From Alphaproteobacteria bacterium (GTDB taxonomy: Bacteria > Pseudomonadota > Alphaproteobacteria > Acetobacterales > Acetobacteraceae): 46,430 bases of DNA. Numbering within the stretch: the stretch's first letter is position 1; each line of letters opens with the position of its first letter. The notes under the pieces are model-generated. The model was not told where the DNA came from. It searched no databases and saw only the letters and a program-made list of their open reading frames with translations. The stretch spans positions 1 through 46,430 of the forward strand of contig JAPLOI010000007.1 of the NCBI GenBank assembly GCA_026400815.1, in the 5' to 3' direction. A program made the position numbers and the translations under genes. Below are positions 1 to 8,571 of this stretch, in pieces.

Positions 1-123
1 CTCCGAAAGGCCGCCGCACGCAGCATCAGCGAGCTATGGGACGCGATCCGCGATGCCTTGGACGCCTTCACGCCACAGGAATGCGCCAACTATTTCACGG
101 CGACAGGCTATGAGCCAGATTGA
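1..123 (+). CDS. IS630-family transposase, C-terminal fragment
   Basis: The window opens inside an open frame that reads 40 residues to a TGA at 121-123. The tail contains SELWDAIRDALDAFTP, then ECANYF and GYEPD. This is the characteristic C-terminus of IS630/Tc1-mariner-type DDE transposases, which cut and paste at TA dinucleotides. The catalytic residues lie upstream of the window, so it is not possible to say whether the copy is intact. The element must end within a few bases of 123, because the stop codon of the next gene on the opposite strand is at 136-138. The insertion therefore abuts the 3' end of the solute-binding protein gene. Confidence 0.75.
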   Translation, partial: LRKAAARSISELWDAIRDALDAFTPQECANYFTATGYEPD

Positions 124-135
124 TAGGATTCTGCT

Positions 136-1521
136 CTAGGACCCGGCGATCGCCCTGATATCCAAAACCCCATCATCCCGGAACGCCAGCTTGCCCCGCG
201 AAGCCGCCACCCGCCGGTGCGTGTAGAAGGTCAGCCAGGCGGGATCGTCCTGCAGCAAGCGATAGCAGCGCCGGTACAACGCCTCCTGCGCCGCCATGTC
301 GGTGATCACTCGCGCCTGGTCGATCAACGCCTCGATCGCCGGGTTGCGGTAGCCCAGCCACCAACTGCCCGCCACCCGGCTGTCGATCTTCTCCGCCAGC
401 ACCCGGAACGTGCTCAACGGCGAGCTGTCGAACAGGCATAGATCGGCGATGTCGCTCGCCCGCACCCGCTCCGCATACCGCACCCGATCCGGCTCGATCC
501 GCGCCGTCAAGGTCACGCCCACCGCCGCCAACTGCCCCTGAAGCACCGGCAGCAACACCGGCGCCTCATCCGGCAGGCGCGTCGGCCAATCCGCCACCAA
601 GGCCAGCCCACCCGCATACCCCGCCTCGGCCAGCAACGCCCGCGCCCCCACGGGATCGAACGCCACGCCGGGCGCCGTCGGGTCAAACCCGAAATGCCAC
701 TCGCTCACGAACCCCACCAACGGATCCGCCGCCCCCTGCGTCACCGCCGCGATCATCGCTGCCCGGTCAATCGCCATTGCCAGAGCCTTGCGCACCCGCC
801 CATCCGCACACGGCCCCCGTGCCGCGTTCAGCAGGCAAATGATCGCCGTGGGATCGCTGACCTCGACCGTCTCAAACCCAGTTGCAGCGGCCCCTACGCG
901 CGTTGCAATATCCGCTTCGCCCGCCAGCAGCGCACGGTCGCGCCCCTCCGGCACCCCAATCCACCGCAACACCGGCAGCCCCGCCCGCACCGGCGCCATC
1001 ACGACCGATGTTTCGTCCACCGATTCCAGCCGCCACGGCCCGGTGCCTATCCAGCGCCCCGCAATGTCATCCGCCGCCATCGCCGCCGGCGCCATCACCG
1101 CCCCGGCGCTGACGATATCCAGAATGTCCGCGATGTCCCGCGTGGTCACCAGCCGCACCGTGCGGGAGTTCACCACCTCCACCTCGCACCCGGCGAGATA
1201 CTGCGCCCACACCCCCGGCGCCCCCAGCGTGGCCCCCACCGCGGGATCAGCCATCCGCATCAATGAAGCCGCCACAGCCGCCGCATCGCAGGCCGTGCCG
1301 TCATGGAACACCGCGCCGGGCCGCAGCCGGAACAGCGTGCGCCTGGCATCCTCCTGCACCCATTCCTCCGCCAGCCCCGCCACGAACCGCCCCGGCCCCA
1401 CCCGGCGCACCAGCGGATCGAACACGGCATCCAGCAGCGCCAGCGCATCAGCGCTGTCGGTGCAGTCCTGCGGGTCGAACAGCGCGGCACGGGTTTGGGC
1501 GATCGTCAGCACGTGGGGCAT
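136..1521 (-). CDS. Peptide/nickel-type (family 5) solute-binding protein without signal peptide
   Basis: The 461-residue product has the layout of SBP family 5 (DppA/OppA-like): an N-terminal strand followed by DAVFDPLVRR, GLAEEW and a FRLRPGAVFHDG segment. The family typically binds peptides, nickel chelates or opines in the periplasm for an ABC importer. I chose the ATG at 1521 because homology-like sequence begins directly at MPHVLTIAQTR. The open frame runs 50 residues further upstream but reads into the leader of the divergent P450 gene and gives no plausible signal peptide. The protein therefore appears to start at the mature domain with no Sec, Tat or lipoprotein signal, which is odd for this family. 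No permease or ATPase is adjacent. It lies 63 bp from the divergent P450. A cytoplasmic binding or sensing role, or a missed upstream start, are the alternatives. Confidence 0.8.
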   Translation of the reverse strand: MPHVLTIAQTRAALFDPQDCTDSADALALLDAVFDPLVRRVGPGRFVAGLAEEWVQEDARRTLFRLRPGAVFHDGTACDAAAVAASLMRMADPAVGATLGAPGVWAQYLAGCEVEVVNSRTVRLVTTRDIADILDIVSAGAVMAPAAMAADDIAGRWIGTGPWRLESVDETSVVMAPVRAGLPVLRWIGVPEGRDRALLAGEADIATRVGAAATGFETVEVSDPTAIICLLNAARGPCADGRVRKALAMAIDRAAMIAAVTQGAADPLVGFVSEWHFGFDPTAPGVAFDPVGARALLAEAGYAGGLALVADWPTRLPDEAPVLLPVLQGQLAAVGVTLTARIEPDRVRYAERVRASDIADLCLFDSSPLSTFRVLAEKIDSRVAGSWWLGYRNPAIEALIDQARVITDMAAQEALYRRCYRLLQDDPAWLTFYTHRRVAASRGKLAFRDDGVLDIRAIAGS

Positions 1522-1584
1522 CCTTGTGGCGGTGGCACGGCGCGCACTGTAGATTGCACGCAACGTTGCGCGAAGGAGGCTCCG

Positions 1585-2811
1585 ATGTCCGCCACCACCC
1601 AGCAGGCCCAGGTCCCGGACTTCAACCTGCTCGACCCCGCCTTCATCGCCAACCCGTACCCGATCTACCACCGCCTGCGCGCCATGGCGCCGGTCTGGCG
1701 CTCACCGATCGGCTTCAACGTGGTGACCCGATACGACACCGCCGCCTTGGTCCTGCGCGACCGCCGCTTCGGCAAGAACTACGTCGAGAACATCACCAAG
1801 AATTACGGGCCGCAGATCGTCGACGAACCCGCCTATGCCTCGATGTCCCGCACCATGCTGGTCCTCGACCCGCCCGACCATACCCGCCTGCGCTCCCTGG
1901 TCACCAAGGCCTTCACCGCACGCCGCGTCGAAGCCATGCGCCCGCAAATCGCCGCGGTCGTCGACGCCCTGCTGGACCGCGTCCAGCCCCAGGGCGGCAT
2001 GGACGTCATCAAGGACTTCGCCCACCGCCTGCCGATCATCGTCATCTGCGACATGCTGGGCATTCCGGAGGCCGACCGCGAACAGTTCTTCACCAGCAGC
2101 AGGGTCAATGGCCGCCTGGTCGACCCCGTCCCCCTCTCGCCGGACGAGATCGCCGCCGCCAACGCCAACACGCTGGAAACCAACGCCTACTTCGACAGCC
2201 TGTTCGAGCTCCGCCGCCGCGACCCGCAGGACGACCTCACCACCCAGCTCGTCCAGGCCGAGGAAGCCGGCGACCGCCTCACCCCGGAAGAGCTGCGCGC
2301 CAATGTCGGCCTGCTCTTCGCCGCGGGCCACGAAACCACCGCCAACCTGATCGGCAACGGCCTGCTCGCCCTGCACCGCAACCCCGACCAGTGGCAGGCG
2401 ATGAAGGACAATCCCGCCCTGATCCCGAACGCCATGGAAGAATTGCTGCGCTACGACAGCTCCGTGCAGATGACCGGCCGCAGCGTGCTGGAAGACGTGG
2501 AACTCGCCGGCGTGCCCCTGCCGAAAGGCGCGCAGGTGGTGTGCTTCCTCGGCGCGGCCAACCGTGACCCCGATGCCTTCGCCGAACCCGACCGCCTGGA
2601 CATCACCCGCCAGAAGGTCACGCCGCTCTCTTTCGGTGGCGGCATCCATTTCTGCCTTGGCGCCCAGCTCGCCCGCATCGAAGCCCAGGAAGCCTTCGCC
2701 GGCCTGATCCGCCGCCTGCCCACGCTGGAACTGCCGGAGCGCGACACGCCGAAGTGGCGCCGCAGCTTCACCTTGCGCGGGCTGACCACGCTGCCGGCGG
2801 TGTGGCACTGA
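1585..2811 (+). CDS. Cytochrome P450
   Basis: This 408-residue soluble bacterial P450 would catalyse mono-oxygenation of a small hydrophobic substrate, using electrons from a ferredoxin and reductase encoded elsewhere. The hallmarks are all visible: the I-helix oxygen-activation motif AGHETT (residues 247-252), the K-helix ExxR (E286-L-L-R289), and the heme loop FGGGIHFCLG with the thiolate ligand at Cys357. The length matches the usual 400-410. The open frame extends 94 codons upstream, but the ATG at 1585 is preceded by GAAGGAGG at the right spacing. The 3' end overlaps the convergent Hint-protein gene by 44 bp. The substrate cannot be read from the sequence. The divergent binding-protein gene is the only possible functional hint, and that is weak. 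Confidence 0.93.
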   Translation: MSATTQQAQVPDFNLLDPAFIANPYPIYHRLRAMAPVWRSPIGFNVVTRYDTAALVLRDRRFGKNYVENITKNYGPQIVDEPAYASMSRTMLVLDPPDHTRLRSLVTKAFTARRVEAMRPQIAAVVDALLDRVQPQGGMDVIKDFAHRLPIIVICDMLGIPEADREQFFTSSRVNGRLVDPVPLSPDEIAAANANTLETNAYFDSLFELRRRDPQDDLTTQLVQAEEAGDRLTPEELRANVGLLFAAGHETTANLIGNGLLALHRNPDQWQAMKDNPALIPNAMEELLRYDSSVQMTGRSVLEDVELAGVPLPKGAQVVCFLGAANRDPDAFAEPDRLDITRQKVTPLSFGGGIHFCLGAQLARIEAQEAFAGLIRRLPTLELPERDTPKWRRSFTLRGLTTLPAVWH

Positions 2812-5800
2812 GCGACATCCAGTAGCGCTCCAGCAGCGCCACCGTCACCGCCACGGTGGCGCCGCCGCCGCAGGGCAGGGCGGCATCGCCATCGGTCCAG
2901 CGCAGATCCGGCTCGCCATCGTGCCAGCCCTCGGCCAGCGCCGGATCGTCGAGCGGGATGGCGCAGCCATCGATCGCCAGAGCCGTCACCGCCACGCCCA
3001 GGCGGCGATGGTCGCGGCTCTCCGGCCGCAGCTGCGCCGGCACCATGGCGCGCGATACCAGCCGCACATCGCGCGCCCGCGCCGGCACGTCGAAGCACGC
3101 GATGTCGCCCGCCCAGGTCGCCGGCAGGATGCGCCCATCCACCCACAGGCACAGATCGGGATCGGCGGTGGTGACATGGCCCAGCGCCAGCGCCCTGGCA
3201 TGCAAAGCGGCCCGCACCGCCACCAGCGTTCGCCCGCCGCGCACCAGGGGCGCGCAGGCCTGCGCCGCCCAGACCTCGCGCGCGAAATGCGGGTGCAACG
3301 CCACCGCGGCGCCACCATTGGCGAAGGCGCTGCGGTTGCCGGTATCCAGGAAACTCTCGCAGGCCAGCCCCTCGGCCAGCAGCACGTCGTGCACCGCCGC
3401 GCCGGACTCGTCGGCCAGCTCGACATGATAGTACGTCACCCGCCCGGCCGGCTCCTGCGTGATCGTGGCGCCGTTGAGCAGATAGCGCACCGGAACCAGC
3501 GCGCCCGCGACATGCACGGCATGGTCGGGCGAGAGCACCAGGTCCCGCTGCGGCCGGCCCGGCCCGAACGCGCCAGCCGCGACCCGCACCGGCATCACGT
3601 CCCACGGCCGCGCGTGCCGCAGGGGCATCAGGGTGCGGTAGCCGATCCAGCGCACCTGGCGCACTCCGCCGCCCGCCGTAGGGATGCGCTCGCCCACGGC
3701 GAGATGCTCCACCGCCACCTCGCCGCGCGCCGTCAGGATGCGGGTGCCGCGCAGGAAGCAGGCCACCCCAACGAGCGGTGCGGCGATGGTTGTATTGCTG
3801 GCGGTGGTGGCGGCACGGCGCACGCTGTCCCAGATGGAGGTGTCGGCGAGCACGTTGTCGCCGGCGTTGTTGCGGGCGTAGCTGCGCTCCACCAGCGTGC
3901 CGTATTCCAGGGTGACAGTCTGGGCGCCGTTGCTGCCGGTGCCGAGAGCGGCAATGCCGATCGGGGAGATGAGCATCAGGTTCTGCGCCATGCGCGCGTC
4001 GGCGCCGGTGCCGGCATAGCCGGCGATCTCGACCTTCTGGAAGAAGGTGCCGGCGGCCTGGCGAGTCAGCAGGATCGACAGGGCCGATTGCGGTTCCAGG
4101 GTGAATGACAGGCCGCCGAGGTCGATCGGGCCGGTCGGGATGAGGGTCGATGAATTGAATCCTGTCTGCCGGGTGAAGGACAGGCCGGCGATGGCGAACC
4201 AGGTCTCGCCGTTGTTGCCACTGAGGATGATGCCGTTGCTGTCACGGAACTGGGCGACATAGGTCAGCGCGCCCGGGTCGGCGGCGGCGGTGGGGAGTTG
4301 GGTGAGGGCGGCGGCAAAGCCATGATCCGCGCCGCCGTCGAGCGGCTGGGTGGTATTGTCGGAGGTGTTGCGGATGCGGTTCCAGCCACTGGCCGGACGG
4401 CGGTTGCCATCGGCATCGACGTTCTGCAGCAGCAGGCCGCCATATTGGAGTGTTACGGTCTCGGCACCGGTGTCGCCGGCATCGAGGCCCGCGACACCGA
4501 CGGTCTTGAGCAGGATATTCTGGCGCAGCTGGGTGCCGGTGGGATCGTAGCCGGCGATCTCCACCTGGGTGAGCTGGCGGCCCAGGGCAGAGAAGTTGAA
4601 CAGCCTGGGCAGCGGGCCGCTGGGCTGGAGCGTGAAGGAGAGCGGCCCGTACTCGATCCTGCCGGCGCTGCTGGGGTTGCCGAGCAACATCACGCTGGCG
4701 GTGGCGAATTTCAGGCCCTCGATGGCGAACCAGGAGGCGCCATTGGCCTGGATCACCGCCCCGTTCTGGTCGCGGAACTGCACGAAGTAGCGCAGCACCG
4801 GGGCGCTGTAGTCGGGGGCCGGGGTGCCGGTGAGCGGTGCGGCGATGGTTGTGTTGAGGTTTGTGTTGGAGACGGCGCGCACGCTGTCCCAGGTGAAGCT
4901 GTCGGCGAGCACGTTGTTGCCGGCGTTGTTGCGGGCATAGCTGCGCTCCACCAGCGTGCCGTATTCCAGGGTGACGGTCTGGGCGCCGTCGCTGCCGGTG
5001 CCGAGAGCGGCAATGCCGACCGGGGAGCCCAGCATCAGGTTCTGCGCCATCCGCGCGCCGGTGCCGGTGCCGGCATAGCCGGCGATCTCGACCCTCTGGA
5101 AGAAGGTGCCGGCGGCCTGGCGGGTCAGCAGGATCGACAGGGCCGATTGCGGTTCCAGGGTGAAGGACAGGCCGCCGAAATCGATCTTTCCGGCCCCGGG
5201 GGTGGAGGTCGTGAAATCGAACACGTTCTGCCGGGCGAAGGACAGGCCGGCGATGGCGAACCAGGTCTCGCCGTTATTGCCGGCGAGGATGGTGCCGTTG
5301 CTTTCGCGGAACTGGACGAAATAGGTGAGCGCGCCCGGGTCGGCGGCGGCGGTGGGGAGTTCGGCGAGGGGGGCGGCGAAGCCATAGTCCGTGCCGCTGT
5401 CCAGCCTGGTGGAATCGTCGCGGGTGTTGCGGATGCGGTCCCAGCCGCTGGCTGGCCGGCGGTGGCCATCGGCATCGACGTTCTGCAGGAGCAGGCCGCC
5501 ATACTGCAGGGTGACGGTCTCGGCCCCGGCATCGCTGGCATCGAGGCCCGCGACACCGACGGTCTTGAGCAGGATGTTCTGGCGCAGCTGGGCGTCGGTA
5601 GGATCGTAGCCGGCGACCTCCACCTGGGTGAGCACACGGCCCGCGGCGGCGAAGTTGAACAGCCTGGGCAGCAGGGCGCTGGGCTGGAGCGTGAAGGAGA
5701 GCGGCCCGAAATCGATCCTGCCGGCGTCGACGGTGTTGCCGATCAAGAGATCGCTCGTGGTGGCGAAGGTCAGGCCCTCGATGGCGAACCAGGAGGCGCC

Positions 5801-5866
5801 GTTGGCCTGAACCACCGCCCCGTTCTGATCGCGGAACTGCACGAAGTAGCGCAGGTTGGTGGGCAT
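2768..5866 (-). CDS. Four tandem Hcp-like domains fused to a C-terminal Hint domain
   Basis: The 1032-residue product has four repeats of about 150-165 residues (roughly 5-150, 180-335, 358-505 and 534-690). Each contains a strand-rich pattern WFAI-GL-F, then G-IDFGPLSFTL, LF-AAG, a QN-LL strand, AETVTLQYG and, in repeats 1 and 3, a terminal GW-RIRN. This order matches Hcp, the type VI secretion tube protein. Repeats alternate A-B-A-B. A Hint domain of the Hedgehog/intein fold begins at Cys703 (CFLRGTRILTARG) with VEHL-VGERI, RWIGYR and SPDHAVH. Hint domains of this type can self-cleave or splice. The region after it (LDDPALAEGW, RWTDGD) is the usual C-terminal partner of such Hint proteins. 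There is no signal peptide. An AGGAGA ribosome site lies just upstream of the ATG at 5866. The Hint assignment is firm; Hcp is inferred from pattern only. Confidence 0.8.
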   Translation of the reverse strand: MPTNLRYFVQFRDQNGAVVQANGASWFAIEGLTFATTSDLLIGNTVDAGRIDFGPLSFTLQPSALLPRLFNFAAAGRVLTQVEVAGYDPTDAQLRQNILLKTVGVAGLDASDAGAETVTLQYGGLLLQNVDADGHRRPASGWDRIRNTRDDSTRLDSGTDYGFAAPLAELPTAAADPGALTYFVQFRESNGTILAGNNGETWFAIAGLSFARQNVFDFTTSTPGAGKIDFGGLSFTLEPQSALSILLTRQAAGTFFQRVEIAGYAGTGTGARMAQNLMLGSPVGIAALGTGSDGAQTVTLEYGTLVERSYARNNAGNNVLADSFTWDSVRAVSNTNLNTTIAAPLTGTPAPDYSAPVLRYFVQFRDQNGAVIQANGASWFAIEGLKFATASVMLLGNPSSAGRIEYGPLSFTLQPSGPLPRLFNFSALGRQLTQVEIAGYDPTGTQLRQNILLKTVGVAGLDAGDTGAETVTLQYGGLLLQNVDADGNRRPASGWNRIRNTSDNTTQPLDGGADHGFAAALTQLPTAAADPGALTYVAQFRDSNGIILSGNNGETWFAIAGLSFTRQTGFNSSTLIPTGPIDLGGLSFTLEPQSALSILLTRQAAGTFFQKVEIAGYAGTGADARMAQNLMLISPIGIAALGTGSNGAQTVTLEYGTLVERSYARNNAGDNVLADTSIWDSVRRAATTASNTTIAAPLVGVACFLRGTRILTARGEVAVEHLAVGERIPTAGGGVRQVRWIGYRTLMPLRHARPWDVMPVRVAAGAFGPGRPQRDLVLSPDHAVHVAGALVPVRYLLNGATITQEPAGRVTYYHVELADESGAAVHDVLLAEGLACESFLDTGNRSAFANGGAAVALHPHFAREVWAAQACAPLVRGGRTLVAVRAALHARALALGHVTTADPDLCLWVDGRILPATWAGDIACFDVPARARDVRLVSRAMVPAQLRPESRDHRRLGVAVTALAIDGCAIPLDDPALAEGWHDGEPDLRWTDGDAALPCGGGATVAVTVALLERYWMSLSATPPAAWSARAR

Positions 5867-5982
5867 CGTGCGTCTCCTGGCGCGCGGCGCGGACGGTTAA
5901 TCGTTGGTGAACGCGAGGTACGAATCACCAATATTTTAACCGACATCGGGAGGCTGCAAAGCCCGTACGGGCTGGGGGGGCG

Positions 5983-6687
5983 CTACTCCGCCGCCCGGCG
6001 TTGGTCGCTCAGCGCGGCGATGAGGGCGGCGCCCGCCTTGCGTTCGTGTTCCACCAGCAGGCTGGCGGCGCGGCGGGTGTCGCCCTGGCGCAGGGTGGCG
6101 AGGATGGCGCGGTGTTCGGCCAGGGAGGCGCGCAGGCGGTTCGGGATGGCATCGAAGCCGCGGCGCTGGGCGGAGGTTTGGGCGGTGAGGCTGGAGGTGA
6201 GGCGCATGGTCCAGGGCGTGTGCGGGGTGTCGCACATCAGCAGGTGGAATTCGCGGTTGAGGCGGGCATAGGCGCCGGTGTCGTGCGCGGCCACGGCGCG
6301 TTCGCTTTCGGCGATGTTGCGATCGAGTACGGCAAAGGTTTCGGCGGTGTAGCTGGCGGCACCGAGTTCCACGGCGAGGGCCGCAAGCGCACCGCGCAGG
6401 GCATGGATTTCGGCGATATGCTCGGCGCGCAGGGTGGCGACGACCACGCCGTGATGGGCGTTGAGTTCCAGCCAGCCCTCGGCGGCCAGGCCGCGGATGG
6501 CTTCGCGCACCGGGGTTTCGCTGATGCCCACGGCCTCGCACACTTCGCGCGCCGTGAGGTGCTGGCCCTCGCGCACGGCGCCGGAGAGGATCAGCTCCTG
6601 GATGTGCTGGCGCGCGAGGCCGGATTTGGTGAGGTGGACGTGTTCCACCTTCTCCCGCACCGGCGCGTTAGCCTTTGGTCGCGCCAT
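5983..6687 (-). CDS. GntR-family regulator, FadR/FCD subgroup
   Basis: This 234-residue regulator has an N-terminal winged helix-turn-helix (about residues 20-90; LTAREVCEAVGISETPVREAIRGLAAEGWL is the recognition region) and a C-terminal all-helical FCD ligand-binding domain (about 95-220, with LNREFHLLMC and AEHRAILATLRQGD). FCD regulators usually repress neighbouring uptake or catabolic genes and are released by a carboxylate or sugar-phosphate ligand. The gene is the last of a minus-strand unit with the ABC importer; its ATG lies 20 bp inside the end of the upstream permease gene, so it is very likely cotranscribed. A probable operator is the 12-bp palindrome at 10006 in front of the binding-protein gene. 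Confidence 0.9.
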   Translation of the reverse strand: MARPKANAPVREKVEHVHLTKSGLARQHIQELILSGAVREGQHLTAREVCEAVGISETPVREAIRGLAAEGWLELNAHHGVVVATLRAEHIAEIHALRGALAALAVELGAASYTAETFAVLDRNIAESERAVAAHDTGAYARLNREFHLLMCDTPHTPWTMRLTSSLTAQTSAQRRGFDAIPNRLRASLAEHRAILATLRQGDTRRAASLLVEHERKAGAALIAALSDQRRAAE

Positions 6688-7534
6688 CGGCGAGCCCCTG
6701 GATCAGCCATTTCTGCACGAGCAACGCGAAGATCACCACGGGGATCACCGTCATGGTGCCGACGGCCGTCAGTGCGCCCCAGTTGGCGCCGTTCACCGTG
6801 TCGCCGGCAATGCCGGAGATGACCACCGGCACGGTGGAGGCGGCGCGGTTGGTGAGGACGAGGGCGAAGAGCAGTTCCTCCCACGCCAGGATGATCGAGA
6901 AGATCAGGGTGGAGAGGATGCCGGGCAGGGAGATGGGCACGATGATGCGGATGAAGGCGCCGAAGCGGGTGCAGCCGTCGATCTTGGCGGCTTCCTCCAG
7001 CTCCTCCGGCAGCGCCTTGAAGAAGCCGCGCATGAGCCACATCACGTAGGGGATGAGGAAGGTGCAGTAGGCCAGAATGAGGGTGATGTGGTGGTCCAGC
7101 AGGCCCATGGCGCGGGCGACCAGGAACATCGGCACGGCGAGCGCGATTGGCGGCACGCCGCGGGAAAGCAGGATCAGGATGCCGATGGTGGTGGCGCCGC
7201 GCAGCTTCACGCGGGCGAGCGCGTAGCCGGCCATGGAGCCCGCGACGATGGAAACCAGGCCCGCGCCGCCGGCCACGATCAGCGTGTTCAGCATGCGCGC
7301 CGGCAGGTCGTGCTGTGTGAGGTAGGTGATGTAGGTGTCGAGCGTGGGGGTGAAGAAGATCTTGGGCGGGGTGGTGAAGATGTCTCGCTGCTGCTTCAGC
7401 GAGGTGAGCAGCATCCAGGCGATCGGCATCAGGAACAGGGTGCAGACGGCCACGCCGGACCAGATGCGCAGCTGGCGCAGAAGGGCGGCGCGGCGCCGGT
7501 AGGCGGAGACCGGCCGGTGCATGGTCGCGCTCAA
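6668..7534 (-). CDS. ABC sugar importer permease, MalG type
   Basis: This 288-residue inner-membrane subunit of a CUT1-type importer has about six transmembrane segments and the cytoplasmic EAA loop EELEEAAKIDGCTRFGAF that docks to the ATPase. The start is decided by the ribosome site. A TTG at 7534 has GGAGG seven bases upstream and overlaps the TGA of the preceding permease gene. The in-frame ATG at 7522 lacks a site at suitable spacing. The gene overlaps the GntR gene by 20 bp. Together with the MalF-type permease and the Tat-exported binding protein it forms one importer, but no ATP-binding subunit is encoded nearby, so a shared MsmX/UgpC-like ATPase elsewhere is implied. The substrate is inferred from the divergent SIS-domain gene as an aminosugar or its oligomer. 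Confidence 0.92.
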   Translation of the reverse strand: MSATMHRPVSAYRRRAALLRQLRIWSGVAVCTLFLMPIAWMLLTSLKQQRDIFTTPPKIFFTPTLDTYITYLTQHDLPARMLNTLIVAGGAGLVSIVAGSMAGYALARVKLRGATTIGILILLSRGVPPIALAVPMFLVARAMGLLDHHITLILAYCTFLIPYVMWLMRGFFKALPEELEEAAKIDGCTRFGAFIRIIVPISLPGILSTLIFSIILAWEELLFALVLTNRAASTVPVVISGIAGDTVNGANWGALTAVGTMTVIPVVIFALLVQKWLIQGLADGATKG

Positions 7535-8421
7535 TTGCGTTCCTCCAGGTAGCGGGTACCGCGCAGGAAGAGGCCGGTGAGGATCATGGTGGCGACCAGC
7601 ACGATGAGGGACATGGCCGCGGATTCCGCGAATTTCAGGCCGCGGAAGGCTTCCTCATAGATGAACAGGTTCACCACGCTGGTGGCGCGGCCGGGGCCGC
7701 CATGGGTGGCGGCGAGCGCGATGTCGAACATCTTCACGGCACCCAGCCAGCGCACCACGAAGGCGGCGGCGATGACCGGCACGAGCAGCGGCAGGGTGAT
7801 GCGCCACAGCGTGGTCCACCAGTTGGCGCCGTCGATCGCCGCGGCCTCGAACACGTCGCGCGGCAGGGAGAGCAGGGCGGCAGAGGCGATGAGCGTCACG
7901 AACGGAGTCCAGCGCCAGGTATCGATCAGGATGACGGTGAACATGGCCCAGAACGGGTCGCCCAGCCAATCGATCGGGCCGAGGCCGATCTGGCCGAGCA
8001 GGTAGTTGGCGATGCCCCAGAGCGGATCGAGTAGCATGCGCCAGATGCCGCCGGCGATGACGGGGGCGACGACCATGGGGATGATGAAGGCGGCGCGGAC
8101 CATGCCGCGGCCCTTCCACTCCGCGTTGATCAGGAAGGCGATGCCGAAGCCGAGGAACATCTGCAGCGGCAAGGCAAAAGCGAGATAGACGAAGGTGACC
8201 CAGAGCGAGTCCCAGAACCGGTCATCCTCCAGCACCGTCAGGTAGTTGTCCCAGCCCACCCATTCGTCGGGTGTGAAGGTGCCGAGGTTGATCTCGGCGA
8301 AGCTGATGTAGACGGTGTAGCCGATCGGGTAGGCCAGCGTGGCGAAGAGCAGCAGCGCTGCCGGGGTCATGAACCCCCAGCGGGCGAAGAGATCGGACAG
8401 GCGCGCGGCGCGGCGGGACAT
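7531..8421 (-). CDS. ABC sugar importer permease, MalF type
   Basis: This 296-residue partner permease has about six transmembrane segments and an EAA loop (DVFEAAAIDGANWWTTLWRI). It starts with a short cytoplasmic tail and a membrane segment near residue 20. I chose the ATG at 8421. A TTG at 8436 is also in frame and lies at the very edge of the dispersed hairpin repeat. Neither has a strong ribosome site, so the start is uncertain by five codons. The stop overlaps the start of the MalG-type gene by 4 bp, which indicates translational coupling. The upstream binding-protein gene is separated only by a copy of the repeat, which may damp permease expression relative to the binding protein. Confidence 0.92.
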   Translation of the reverse strand: MSRRAARLSDLFARWGFMTPAALLLFATLAYPIGYTVYISFAEINLGTFTPDEWVGWDNYLTVLEDDRFWDSLWVTFVYLAFALPLQMFLGFGIAFLINAEWKGRGMVRAAFIIPMVVAPVIAGGIWRMLLDPLWGIANYLLGQIGLGPIDWLGDPFWAMFTVILIDTWRWTPFVTLIASAALLSLPRDVFEAAAIDGANWWTTLWRITLPLLVPVIAAAFVVRWLGAVKMFDIALAATHGGPGRATSVVNLFIYEEAFRGLKFAESAAMSLIVLVATMILTGLFLRGTRYLEERN

Positions 8422-8435
8422 GGAAGGCTCACTCA

Positions 8436-8568
8436 AGGAAGAGTCTTCTTTTTTCTGAAGAAAAAAGAAGCAAAAAAGACTTCCTACCTTTGCGCCGGAG
8501 ATTATCCTCGGCGCAAAGGCATAAAAGTTTTTTGGTTCTTTTTTTCAAAAAAGAACCGCTTGCTTCCT
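8436..8568. repeat. Dispersed A-core-B hairpin repeat, copy 1
   Basis: This copy fills the whole space between the binding-protein stop and the permease start. The A arm (8445-8470) is a perfect 12-bp stem of CTTCTTTTTTCT and its complement around GA. The core hairpin (8487-8519) has an 11-bp GC-rich stem CCTTTGCGCCG. The B arm (8534-8557) is an 11-bp stem GGTTCTTTTTT around TC. The ends read CAAGGAAG and CTTGCTTCC. The core hairpin is followed by T-runs on both strands, so it could act as a bidirectional intrinsic terminator or attenuator. Here it sits inside an operon. Confidence 0.85.
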
Positions 8569-8571
8569 GAG

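Noticed and set aside
4298-6271. 657-residue plus-strand open frame over the Hint-protein gene
   Set aside because: It is the antisense shadow of the repeated domains; composition (Gly, Ala, Val, Glu rich) and internal periodicity come from the coding strand, and it runs past the start of the real gene without a ribosome site.
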